Below are positions 1-6,548 of a stretch of 12,457 nucleotides of DNA, one piece after another. Both the position numbers and the translations under genes were made by a program. Source of the stretch: Nitriliruptoraceae bacterium (GTDB taxonomy: Bacteria > Actinomycetota > Nitriliruptoria > Nitriliruptorales > Nitriliruptoraceae); NCBI GenBank assembly GCA_007131525.1, contig SLQK01000199.1, positions 1-12,457 on the forward strand. The letters run 5' to 3'. Position 1 is the stretch's first letter. The number at the start of each line of letters is the position of its first letter. A model generated the notes under the pieces. The model did no database searches. It saw only the letters and a list, made by a program, of their open reading frames with translations, and was not told where the DNA came from.

Positions 1-7
1 CGAATTC

Positions 8-33
8 GGCCCGCTACTGGTACGTAGCGGGCC
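8..33 (-). terminator. Terminator hairpin after the tRNA pair
   Basis: A perfect 10-bp inverted repeat (8-17 with 24-33) encloses a 6-base loop. It lies 5 bases past the 3' end of the Arg-type tRNA on the minus strand. There is no U-tract after it, only the short GAATTCG, which fits the tail-less terminators common in GC-rich actinobacteria. The same hairpin could act on plus-strand transcripts entering the window. Confidence 0.7.
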
Positions 34-38
34 GTTCG

Positions 39-113
39 CGGGCTGGGAGGGATTCGGACCCCCGGCCGCCTGATCGGTACTGAGGTGCTCTATCCGGACT
101 GAGCTACCAGCGC
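39..113 (-). tRNA. Degenerate tRNA-Arg-like gene, anticodon ACC
   Basis: The minus strand folds as a tRNA: acceptor 107-113 with 40-46, D arm 87-104, anticodon arm 69-85, T arm 47-63, discriminator G at 39, no encoded CCA. The body resembles tRNA-Arg(ACG), including A20 after GG in the D loop, and its place beside tRNA-Ser(GCT) is where tRNA-Arg(ACG) commonly sits in actinobacteria. Several positions are off: the anticodon reads ACC (76-78) instead of ACG, the anticodon stem has a C-C mismatch at 30-40, the acceptor stem has a C-C mismatch at 2-71, and T-loop position 55 is C instead of T. ACC would read the Gly codon GGU. It may be a pseudo-tRNA, a true variant, or an Arg tRNA with sequence errors. 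Confidence 0.6.
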
Positions 114-141
114 AGGTCGTACGTCGTGCGGTCGTGCTGAG

Positions 142-231
142 CGGAGGCTGAGGGATTTGAACCCTCGAGGGCCGTGTAGACCCAACGGGATTAGCAATCC
201 CGCGCCATAGACCAGACTAGGCGAAGCCTCC
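142..231 (-). tRNA. tRNA-Ser(GCT)
   Basis: The minus strand folds into a class II tRNA of 90 nt with a long variable arm. Acceptor GGAGGCT (225-231) pairs with 143-149, and the discriminator is G, as expected for serine. The anticodon stem CGGGA/TCCCG encloses TTGCTAA, giving anticodon GCT (193-195), which reads AGC/AGU. The T-loop motif TTCAAAT is intact and CCA is not encoded. All stems pair well, unlike the neighbouring Arg-type tRNA, with which it is probably cotranscribed (28 bases apart). Confidence 0.95.
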
Positions 232-272
232 TGGCGCCCGGGCCGTGGTCACGCCCACGGCACGGCGAGCGG

Positions 273-278
273 AGGGTA
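273..278 (-). promoter_or_regulatory. Candidate -10 element for the tRNA pair
   Basis: The minus strand reads TACCCT, matching the actinobacterial TAnnnT -10 pattern, about 42 bases before the 5' end of tRNA-Ser(GCT). No good -35 hexamer is visible. The leader it would give contains a 7-bp hairpin (242-248 with 255-261). It is the mirror image of the plus-strand TACCCT at 309-314, so the two would form back-to-back promoters. Confidence 0.35.
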
Positions 279-308
279 GCAGTCACGCCGCAGGCGGGCA
301 CACGCCCC

Positions 309-314
309 TACCCT
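309..314 (+). promoter_or_regulatory. Candidate -10 element, leaderless start of the yihY-like gene
   Basis: TACCCT matches TAnnnT and ends 6 bases before the GTG at 321, so transcription would begin at or beside the start codon. No Shine-Dalgarno sequence precedes that GTG. No -35 hexamer is recognisable. The same arrangement occurs before serS and the nfeD-like gene. Confidence 0.45.
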
Positions 315-320
315 GCTCGT

Positions 321-1295
321 GTGCACCCCATCTCCGTCTCCATCATCGAGCGCACGCCGAAGGCGCTGCGCCGGCCGGTGGAGGTCGTGATCCGCACGAC
401 CGACGGGGCGATCCGCGACCGCCTGCCCGGTTTGGCAGCTGAGACCTCCTTCTACGTCATCCTGTCGCTGCCGGCCCTGGTCGTTGCGATCGTCGCCGCC
501 ATCCCGGCGTTCCTGCCCGCGATCGACGGGCAGGATTGGCAGGACGAGTTCGTGGCACGCACCCTCGACATCGCCTCGGTCGCGCTGACGCAGGCGACGA
601 TCGAGAACATCGAGCCCCTCCTGCGGAACCTGCTCGTAGGTGGCGGCGTCGGCGTGGTGTCCACCGCCTTCGTGGCCGCCATCTGGGTCGCCTCTCGGGC
701 GGTGAAGGTGGTGCTGACCACCACGGCGCTGGTGTACGGCGGGTCCTCACCTCGGGCCGGGTGGCTCCAGCGGCTGATCGGCTTCGCCGTCACGCTCGGC
801 GCCCTGGTGGTCAGCACGATCCTCGCCCCCCTCCTGCTCGCGGGTCCCGCCTTCGCGGAGCAGGCCGAGGGGTGGTTCGACATCGATCTCGGGCCACTCG
901 TCCCGATCTGGCGTGCCGCCTACTGGCCAACCGTCGTCCTGCTGGCCATGCTCGCGATCGCCGCGCTCTACCGCATCGCGGTCCCGCGCCGCGAGCGGTG
1001 GTGGCGCGACCTACCCGGGGCCGCAGTGGCGACGGGCGTCTGGCTGCTGGGGAGCGGTGGACTCCGCGTCTACGGGACGTGGCTGACCGGGACGGACAGC
1101 GTGTACGGCCCGCTCGCCGGGCCGATCGTGGCGCTGCTGTGGTTGTGGCTGACCTCGTTGGCGGTCCTGCTCGGTGCGGAACTCAACGCCAGCCTGGCCC
1201 GTCCACGGACCACCGACGCCGACGACCCGACGATCACCGCTGGCGGCGTCACCACCGACCTCACCGAGGTGGCACCGCCGCCACATCGAAGCTGA
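321..1295 (+). CDS. YihY/BrkB family integral membrane protein
   Basis: A 324-residue inner-membrane protein of the YihY/virulence factor BrkB (UPF0761) family. The family signature is visible near residues 39-60, where AAETSFYVILSLPALV matches the usual small-residue plus FY-x-LLSL-P pattern. The C-terminal signature is also present at about 262-290 (YGPLAGPIVALLWLW followed by LGAELNA). About six membrane segments can be placed near 39-65, 107-130, 152-178, 199-219, 232-250 and 262-288, with a short basic N-terminus and an acidic, polar tail. The biochemical role of the family is not settled; the old RNase BN assignment was withdrawn. The GTG at 321 is chosen because the conserved region starts soon after it and a TAnnnT hexamer sits 6 bases upstream. 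The 3' end overlaps the converging kinase gene by 35 bases. Confidence 0.9.
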   Translation: MHPISVSIIERTPKALRRPVEVVIRTTDGAIRDRLPGLAAETSFYVILSLPALVVAIVAAIPAFLPAIDGQDWQDEFVARTLDIASVALTQATIENIEPLLRNLLVGGGVGVVSTAFVAAIWVASRAVKVVLTTTALVYGGSSPRAGWLQRLIGFAVTLGALVVSTILAPLLLAGPAFAEQAEGWFDIDLGPLVPIWRAAYWPTVVLLAMLAIAALYRIAVPRRERWWRDLPGAAVATGVWLLGSGGLRVYGTWLTGTDSVYGPLAGPIVALLWLWLTSLAVLLGAELNASLARPRTTDADDPTITAGGVTTDLTEVAPPPHRS

Positions 1296-3009
1296 ACCTG
1301 GCCCCTCCACCCGGTCCCCGGCCGACCTCCAGGCGGCCCCCGTGGTTGGCGACCACCTCGGCGGCCAGCGCGAGCCCGAGCCCGAGACCACGGGTGCTGG
1401 CACGGTGGGACTTGTCACCACCGCGGTAGAACCGCTCCAGCAGGTGGGGCAGGTCCTCATCGGAGACGCCTGGCCCGTCGTCGTGCACCTCGATGACCGT
1501 CCGGTCACCGCTCGGCCGCGCTGCGACGCTAGCCGTGGTACCGGGTGGCGTGTGGGTCGCGACGTTGACCAGCAGGTTGTCGATGACGTGCTCGAAGAGC
1601 ACCGGGTCGACCTGCACGTAGAGGTGGTTCTCGACGTCCACCACCACCTGGTAGCCCGCGAGGACGTCATCGAGCCGGTCGACCGCCGAGCGCAGCAAGG
1701 GCTCCAGGCGCACGTCGCTGAGCCGCACCTGCAACGCGTCGCGACTGACCTGGGAGGTGTCGAGGAGCCGGGTGACCATCGCGGCGAGCCGCTCGGCGTT
1801 CGCGTCGATCCGACGCAGCAGGTCGCGGCGCCGGTCGTGCTCGAGCGCATCCCAGCGATCCGACAGCGTCGCGGTGAGCCCCTGGACCACGGTCAGCGGC
1901 GTCCGGAGCTCGTGGGAGACGGTCGAGAGGAAGTCCTGGGTGTGGCGTTGGAGCCGCTGCAGCTCACGGGTCGTCTCCCGATCGGCACGGTAGGCACGGG
2001 CCCGCAGCAGCGCCTCGCCCGCCTGCGCAACCAGCAGTTCGGCCGCCTCCCGGGCATCGCGGGTGACGTCCTCCCCGGCGGTTCCGGCCCCGACGATGGC
2101 GATCACCTCATCACCATCGATGACCGGGTACAGCACCGCCGCGCCGAGGGGGCCGCTCGCCAGATCGGCGTGCGCGCGCCGAGGACCGGCGACGAACCTC
2201 GGCCGCGCCGTGGCCAGGACCGCAGCGACGTCGTCGTCGTCCAGTGGGAGCTCCTTCGGCAGCGCGACGTCTCCCCTGGCAGCTCCCTCGACGAGCCGGG
2301 CGACGCCGGCGGGTTGATCGACCTCGCGCACCGTCGCAACGTCGAACCCGAGGGCGAGCAACCCGTCGGCGGCGCTGCGCAGCACCACGGCCGGATCGAG
2401 GTCCTGGGTCCGCAGGACCGACGCGAGCAGTTCGGCCCGACGCTCCGCAGCTCGCCGGGCAGCAGCCGCCTGCGCGTAGCCGATGGTCAGGGCGTCGGCG
2501 GTCCGCTTCGTCGTCACCGTGAGTGCCAGGCCGCCACCGAGGTGGAGCAGCAGCACCGATGGGTCCCGTTCGCCCCCGCCCACGACCACGAGCACCCACA
2601 GGAGCACGACCCACAGCATCAGCCACGAGCGTGTCCGCCACGGCGCCACGAAGCCGTTGACCAGCAACACCATCCCGAACAGCGGCGCGAACAGGCGGAC
2701 ATCGATCTGCACCACCCAGACCAGCATGACGGCTGCCAGGAGTGGCCCGACGGCCCCGGCCGCGATCGCCCAGACGACGTCCCGATCCCAGCCGTTCGGC
2801 AGGGGCACGAACCGAGGCTGCAGCACTGAGCCCACGGCGACGCCGAGGGCAGCGGCGGTCAGCGCGAGGAAGAGTGGGAGGCTCCTGAGCTCTCCCTCCA
2901 GGAGCACCAGCACGAGCGTCACAAGCACCGGCACCACCAGCGAGGCGCGGACCAGCGGCTCCTCGAGGAGCTCCAGTGGCCGCCACGACGGAGCGGTCGC
3001 CGGGTTCAT
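1261..3009 (-). CDS. Membrane sensor histidine kinase (6TM-GAF-like-HisKA-HATPase)
   Basis: A 582-residue sensor kinase with all catalytic motifs. About six hydrophobic segments fill residues 22-165, then a helical linker (RRAAERRAELL, about 185-195) and a GAF-like region (about 200-335). The HisKA box is STVSHELRTPLT with phospho-acceptor H366. The ATP-binding domain has an N-box (DNLLVNVATHT, N478 and N482), G1 DDGPG (D510, G512, G514), F-box ERFYRG (F527) and G2 GLGLGLALA (541-549). It should autophosphorylate and pass phosphate to a response regulator, but no regulator gene is in the window. The ATG overlaps the upstream gene's stop codon as ATGA, so translation is probably coupled. The linker and GAF region align with those of the upstream protein, so the two are probably tandem duplicates. 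The signal sensed is unknown. Confidence 0.93.
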   Translation of the reverse strand: MNPATAPSWRPLELLEEPLVRASLVVPVLVTLVLVLLEGELRSLPLFLALTAAALGVAVGSVLQPRFVPLPNGWDRDVVWAIAAGAVGPLLAAVMLVWVVQIDVRLFAPLFGMVLLVNGFVAPWRTRSWLMLWVVLLWVLVVVGGGERDPSVLLLHLGGGLALTVTTKRTADALTIGYAQAAAARRAAERRAELLASVLRTQDLDPAVVLRSAADGLLALGFDVATVREVDQPAGVARLVEGAARGDVALPKELPLDDDDVAAVLATARPRFVAGPRRAHADLASGPLGAAVLYPVIDGDEVIAIVGAGTAGEDVTRDAREAAELLVAQAGEALLRARAYRADRETTRELQRLQRHTQDFLSTVSHELRTPLTVVQGLTATLSDRWDALEHDRRRDLLRRIDANAERLAAMVTRLLDTSQVSRDALQVRLSDVRLEPLLRSAVDRLDDVLAGYQVVVDVENHLYVQVDPVLFEHVIDNLLVNVATHTPPGTTASVAARPSGDRTVIEVHDDGPGVSDEDLPHLLERFYRGGDKSHRASTRGLGLGLALAAEVVANHGGRLEVGRGPGGGARFSFDVAAVPPR

Positions 3010-4715
3010 CGCCGCACCCCGGGGAGGGGTTCGTGCGAGGTGTCCTGCGCCAACCGCAGCCAGAGCCTCGCACCGCCCGTCCGCTCGTCCACCTCGACGC
3101 GGGCACCTGCCGAGGTCAACAGCTGGACCGCCACACCGACCAGCACGCTCGCACCGTGAGGGAACCGCCCGGCCGGGAACGCCAGGCCCACCTCGTCACG
3201 GGCGGCGCTGCGCGTCAGCCGGATCGCCAGCCGATCCCGGGCCCGCACCCTGACCGAGGCGGCCAGGAGCGCGAGGCCGGAGATCGCCAGCTCCCGATCC
3301 AGGAGCACGAGGAGGTCCTCCACACTCCCGCCGACGACCGCGTCGACCCGACCGTCCTCGATGACGAGCCCGCTGGCCCCCAGGAGCGGCTCCAGCAACA
3401 CCGGTTCCAGCTGGGGTTCGGCACGTCGCTCGGAGAAGCGGGAGAAGTCGAGGATGGTGTCGATCACCAGCCGCAGCTCCTCGGACTCCGAGCGCAGACG
3501 CTGGAGCAGGCGCACGCGCTCGTCATCGTCGAGGTCGGCCGCATGGTCCAGCAGCGTCTGCGCACCGACGCGGAGGACCGTCAGCGGATCGCGGATCTCC
3601 TCCGACACCGCTTCGAGGAGCCCCTTGCCCATCTGATCCAGCCGCGCCGCCTGCTCCAGCAGCCGCTGCTGCCGCAACACCGTCGCACGGTTGGTCATCA
3701 CCGATCCGAGGTGGGCAGCCATCACCTCGACGATCTCTACCTCGTCGTCGCTGGGTCGGTGGGGCACGCTGCGCCCTCCGGCCAGCGCGCCGACCGGACG
3801 ACCCTCGATCCGGATCGGCGTCACGACGACACCCTGCAGGAACTCACGACCCGGCAGGTGGTCGGTCGTGTCGCCGTAACGATCGGTGACGAGCGTCCGG
3901 TCCTCCGCCACGGCCTGCCAGGCGAAGCCGCGCCCACGCGTGACCGGACCTCCGATCGGGGCCACACCCGAGATCACCCGCTCCCACAGATGCTCGCCAT
4001 CGACACGCATCACCGACGCGACGTCGAAGGCGAGCTCGCGCACGGTCGCAACAGCGGCCTGCTCCGCCTCGTGCACGCTCCCGCGGGGCAGGTGACGGAC
4101 GGCCTCGAGCAGCTCACCGCGACGCTCGGCGGCCTGCCTGGCCTCCTGCTCCGCGGCTCGGACGCCGAACAGGCGCTGGGAGAAGGTGTCGACCACGAGC
4201 AGCACGGCGACCACCGGCACGGCCACCAGCACAGCGACCGGCCAGGACCCGAGACCGATGCCCAGGGCAGCGACGAGCACCCCCACGATCGCGGACTGGA
4301 GCACCCAGGCGAGCCGGCGATGCGGGGCGACGGCGACGACCGCCACCAGGGCCGTGACCAGCAGCACGAGATCGGGTGCCGTCGACCATCCCGCACCGGC
4401 GTAGACGACCAGCAGGCCGCCGATCCCGAGCAGGGTCATGGCCAGCGACGCGACCTGACGCTGTCGGGTGGTCAGCGGCCGGACCCTCGCGCGGCCCCAG
4501 ACGGCCAGCCCGATCAGCACCGTGAGGATGACGTAGGCGAAGGCCCAGCTTGGTGCCGAGGCGACGTAGAGCGTGGGTGCCACCACCACAGCGGCACCCA
4601 CGAGCAGCAGCGGCTGGAACCTGGCGCGCCCGAGCAGCCGGGTGGCCCCGTCCTCGCTGGCGACCGCGGGCAGGGTGGCAGCCGGGTCGGATGTCGACAC
4701 CTCGCCAGCGACCAC
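3006..4715 (-). CDS. Pseudo-histidine kinase (6TM-GAF-degenerate kinase core)
   Basis: A 569-residue protein with the architecture of the downstream kinase but without its chemistry. Six hydrophobic segments lie near residues 35-53, 58-73, 88-106, 115-130, 137-154 and 159-175, then a linker (RQAAERRGELLEAV, about 193-206) and a GAF-like region (about 204-345). The HisKA-like helix reads AVSEEIRDPLTVLR; the canonical S-H-E-L-R-T-P-L has become S-E-E-I-R-D-P-L, so the phospho-acceptor His is Glu372. The C-terminal part keeps the position of an ATPase domain (LDRELAISGLALL at about 472-484; GASVLVGVAVQLL at 521-533) but has no N-box Asn, no DxGxG and no GLGLG. The start chosen is GTG 4715 with AGGAGG 9 bases upstream; the frame stays open back into tRNA-Ser, which is not coding, and GTG 4700 is an alternative. 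It may be a regulatory partner of the active kinase. The reading frame is intact, so it is not simply a broken gene. Confidence 0.85.
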   Translation of the reverse strand: MVAGEVSTSDPAATLPAVASEDGATRLLGRARFQPLLLVGAAVVVAPTLYVASAPSWAFAYVILTVLIGLAVWGRARVRPLTTRQRQVASLAMTLLGIGGLLVVYAGAGWSTAPDLVLLVTALVAVVAVAPHRRLAWVLQSAIVGVLVAALGIGLGSWPVAVLVAVPVVAVLLVVDTFSQRLFGVRAAEQEARQAAERRGELLEAVRHLPRGSVHEAEQAAVATVRELAFDVASVMRVDGEHLWERVISGVAPIGGPVTRGRGFAWQAVAEDRTLVTDRYGDTTDHLPGREFLQGVVVTPIRIEGRPVGALAGGRSVPHRPSDDEVEIVEVMAAHLGSVMTNRATVLRQQRLLEQAARLDQMGKGLLEAVSEEIRDPLTVLRVGAQTLLDHAADLDDDERVRLLQRLRSESEELRLVIDTILDFSRFSERRAEPQLEPVLLEPLLGASGLVIEDGRVDAVVGGSVEDLLVLLDRELAISGLALLAASVRVRARDRLAIRLTRSAARDEVGLAFPAGRFPHGASVLVGVAVQLLTSAGARVEVDERTGGARLWLRLAQDTSHEPLPGVRR

Positions 4716-4740
4716 CTTGCCGGCCCTCCTCACGCCACAT

Positions 4741-4776
4741 CCACGGGCCGCACCGGCCAGCCTCGCCGACCCGTGG
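4741..4776 (-). terminator. Inverted repeat between tRNA-Ser(TGA) and the kinase pair
   Basis: CCACGGG (4741-4747) pairs with CCCGTGG (4770-4776), with further GC-rich complementarity inside the 22-base loop. It lies about 16 bases beyond the 3' end of tRNA-Ser(TGA), where a tRNA terminator is expected, and upstream of the kinase-pair ribosome-binding site. No U-tract follows. It could equally be a processing or leader structure. Confidence 0.4.
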
Positions 4777-4792
4777 CCTTCCAACGATGACG

Positions 4793-4881
4793 CGGAGGGT
4801 GTGGGATTCGAACCCACGGTACGGCTCACACCGCACGGCGGTTTTCAAGACCGCTGCCTTCGTCCGCTCGGCCAACCCTCC
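4793..4881 (-). tRNA. tRNA-Ser(TGA)
   Basis: The minus strand folds into an 89-nt class II tRNA with a long variable arm. Acceptor GGAGGGT (4875-4881) pairs with 4794-4800, and the discriminator is G. The anticodon stem GCGGT/ACCGC encloses CTTGAAA, giving TGA (4845-4847), which reads UCA and other UCN codons. The T loop TTCGAAT is intact and CCA is not encoded. It follows serS by 72 bases on the same strand, so the synthetase and one of its substrates are neighbours. Confidence 0.96.
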
Positions 4882-4886
4882 TGGAG

Positions 4887-4904
4887 CCACCACCCCCGTG
4901 GTGG
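4887..4904 (-). terminator. Hairpin between serS and tRNA-Ser(TGA)
   Basis: CCACCAC (4887-4893) and GTGGTGG (4898-4904) form a perfect 7-bp stem with a CCCC loop in plus-strand reading. It sits in the 72-base space between the serS stop and the tRNA. It may end serS transcripts or mark an RNA processing site if both are cotranscribed. There is no U-tract. Confidence 0.45.
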
Positions 4905-4953
4905 GACCGACCGCAGGCTACCGCCGCAGCTGCACCCGCCGACGCCCCCGGGG

Positions 4954-6216
4954 TCACCGCGCGAACAGCACCTCACGGCCGAGGTGCGGCTGCAGCGCCG
5001 CCGGGACCCGCACGGTCCCGTCGGGCCGCTGGTGTTGCTCGACCAGGGCGATGATCGCCCGCTGGACGGCCAGGGCGGTGCCGTTCAGGGTGTGCACCAG
5101 CACGTTGTCGCCCTCGGCCACGCGGATGCGGGTCCGCAGCCGGCGTGCCTGGTAGTCGGTGGTGTTGGAGCACGAGGTGACCTCGCGGTAGGCCCCCTGA
5201 CCCGGTAGCCAGGCCTCGAGGTCGAACTTCCGCGCGGCTGAGGCGCCGAGATCGCCCACCGGGATGTCCACCACCTGCGCGTGGATCTCCAGGCCGGCGA
5301 AGACCTCCTCCTCGATGGACAGGATGCGCTCGTGCTCGGCGTCGGAGTCCTCGGGAGCCACGAAGGAGAACAGCTCCACCTTCTCGAACTGGTGCACCCG
5401 CAGGATCCCCCGGGTGTCCTTGCCGTGGGCGCCGGCCTCCCGACGGAAGCAGGGCGAGTACCCCACGTAGCGCACGGGCAGGTCCTCGGGGTCGAGCAGC
5501 TCGTCGAGGTGGAGCGCGGCGAGCGGCACCTCGGAGGTCCCGACGAGGTAGAGGTCGTCGTCCCGGGTGGCGAACAGCTGCTGCTCGTCGGTTGGCAGGA
5601 ACCCCGTGCCGTACATGGCCTCCTCGCGCACGAGCACGGGTGGGATCACCGGGGTGTGGCCGTGACGCATCGCCACCTCGACGGCGTAGCGCACCAGCGC
5701 GAACTCCAAGAGCGCCCCCTCGCCCTTGAGGAAGGCGAACCGGGAACCGGAGACCTTGGCGCCGCGGGCGAGGTCGAGGGCGTCCGCGGCCTCGAGCAGA
5801 TCGACGTGGTCCTTCGGGTCGACGAGCTCGGGGCGCGGCGGGCCGATGGTGCGCAGCACGATGCCGTCACCCTCGACACCGTCGGGTGCGTCGGGATGGG
5901 GGAGGTTGGGGACCCGGGCGAACGCCGCGGCGTGCGCCGCCTGGACGTCGGCGAGCTGGGCCTCGACCCGGGCGACCTCCTCCTTGAGCGCCTGCGCCGC
6001 TTCGATCAGCTGCGCGCGCTCCTCTGCCGACGCCAGGCCGATCGCCTTCGATGCCGACCGCTGCTCCGATCGGGCGCGGTCCACCTCGGCCGTCAGCGAT
6101 CGCCGGCGGGCGTCGAGGTCGCGGAGCTGCTCGAGCGCCGCACGGTCGTACCCCCGTCGGCCGAGCGCATGGGCGGTCGCCTCGAGGTCGTCGGTGAGCC
6201 GTCGTGGATCGATCAT
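4954..6216 (-). CDS. serS: Serine--tRNA ligase
   Basis: A 420-residue cytoplasmic class II synthetase that charges tRNA-Ser; length is typical. The N-terminal residues 28-100 form the antiparallel coiled-coil arm that binds the long variable arm of tRNA-Ser. The catalytic core follows: GHTPVIPPVLV (about 186-196, motif 1 region), TSEVPLAAL (227-235), motif 2 with FRREAGAHGKDTRGILRVHQ (257-276) and FEKVE, the serine-pocket segment TSCSNTTDYQARR (347-359), and motif 3 NGTALAVQR ending in R386. Position 385 is Q where many bacterial enzymes have G, but this position varies across the family. Start ATG 6216 is supported by the family N-terminus MIDPRRL; an in-frame upstream extension to 6948 crosses the NUDIX gene and is rejected. 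No Shine-Dalgarno or T-box is seen; a TAnnnT hexamer 7 bases upstream suggests a leaderless mRNA. Confidence 0.97.
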   Translation of the reverse strand: MIDPRRLTDDLEATAHALGRRGYDRAALEQLRDLDARRRSLTAEVDRARSEQRSASKAIGLASAEERAQLIEAAQALKEEVARVEAQLADVQAAHAAAFARVPNLPHPDAPDGVEGDGIVLRTIGPPRPELVDPKDHVDLLEAADALDLARGAKVSGSRFAFLKGEGALLEFALVRYAVEVAMRHGHTPVIPPVLVREEAMYGTGFLPTDEQQLFATRDDDLYLVGTSEVPLAALHLDELLDPEDLPVRYVGYSPCFRREAGAHGKDTRGILRVHQFEKVELFSFVAPEDSDAEHERILSIEEEVFAGLEIHAQVVDIPVGDLGASAARKFDLEAWLPGQGAYREVTSCSNTTDYQARRLRTRIRVAEGDNVLVHTLNGTALAVQRAIIALVEQHQRPDGTVRVPAALQPHLGREVLFAR

Positions 6217-6223
6217 GCCGGTC

Positions 6224-6229
6224 AGGCTA
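6224..6229 (-). promoter_or_regulatory. Candidate -10 element, leaderless start of serS
   Basis: The minus strand reads TAGCCT followed by 7 bases (GACCGGC) and the serS ATG. No ribosome-binding sequence is present in this short space. The spacing places the transcription start at or next to the A of the ATG. No -35 match is evident. Confidence 0.5.
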
Positions 6230-6269
6230 CTCGCGACCCGGCCCTGCCCGTGACGCCGAGGGAGGGAGC

Positions 6270-6307
6270 GCCGGGCCCTGGGAGGTGCGGGGAACCCAGG
6301 GCCCGGC
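6270..6307 (-). terminator. Strong inverted repeat upstream of serS
   Basis: GCCGGGCCCTGGG (6270-6282) and CCCAGGGCCCGGC (6295-6307) form a perfect 13-bp stem around a 12-base loop. It lies 41 bases upstream of the serS -10 candidate and about 240 bases past the NUDIX stop. It is a likely tail-less terminator shielding serS from read-through of the RidA-NUDIX operon. A protein operator or structured leader is an alternative. Confidence 0.5.
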
Positions 6308-6355
6308 TGCGGCCGCCAGGGGTGCGACCGGTGGCGACGACGCACCGGCGGAGGT

Positions 6356-6394
6356 CGCGCTCCTCGGGGAGGGCGGCCCCTCTCGGGGAGCGCG
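6356..6394. repeat. Two-tier GC-rich inverted repeat
   Basis: CGCGCTCC (6356-6363) pairs with GGAGCGCG (6387-6394), and within it GAGGG (6369-6373) pairs with CCCTC (6378-6382) around CGGC. The result is a 39-base hairpin with an internal loop. It lies between the NUDIX stop and the stronger repeat at 6270-6307 and may be part of the same terminator region. Confidence 0.4.
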
Positions 6395-6548
6395 CGGTGC
6401 GCCGCCACCGTCTTGCGCAACCAGGGTTCGCGCCCACCTCGCCCGTGGATGGAACGGGGATCGCGGCGGTCGGGAACCTGCGCGGCCGGCGAACCCCATG
6501 TGCGTGCACTGTCCTGCTGTCGTGCGCGCCCCGGTGCGCGGGCGAACA

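Larger units (their letters stand above)
6217..6548. other. Gene-free gap between the NUDIX gene and serS
   Basis: No convincing gene lies in these 332 bases. Open frames here (for example 6222-6509 on the minus strand) give Arg/Pro/Gly-rich translations with no recognisable motif. The gap contains the serS promoter candidate at its left end and at least three GC-rich inverted repeats: 6270-6307 (13-bp perfect stem), 6328-6348 (6-bp stem) and 6356-6394 (8-bp outer and 5-bp inner stems). No T-box consensus and no tRNA fold was found. It may be a long 3' UTR with terminators, or it may hold an unrecognised structured RNA. Confidence 0.6.

Noticed and set aside
2976..4790. Long plus-strand open frame of 604 codons opposite the pseudokinase gene
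   Set aside because: Its translation is rich in His, Arg, Gln and Pro with no domain; it is the antisense of a real gene in GC-rich DNA. The similar frames at 1174-2829, 5281-6723, 7948-10002 and 10661-12430 (minus) are rejected for the same reason.
4716..4829. N-terminal extension of the pseudokinase into tRNA-Ser(TGA)
   Set aside because: The frame is open by chance through the tRNA; GTG 4715 has a well-spaced AGGAGG.
6222..6509. 95-codon minus-strand frame in the NUDIX-serS gap
   Set aside because: No ribosome-binding site, no recognisable motif, biased composition, and it runs through the strong inverted repeat.
6217..6548. T-box riboswitch for serS
   Set aside because: No T-box bulge consensus (AGGGTGGnACCGCG) on the minus strand and serS appears to start leaderless downstream of the hairpins.
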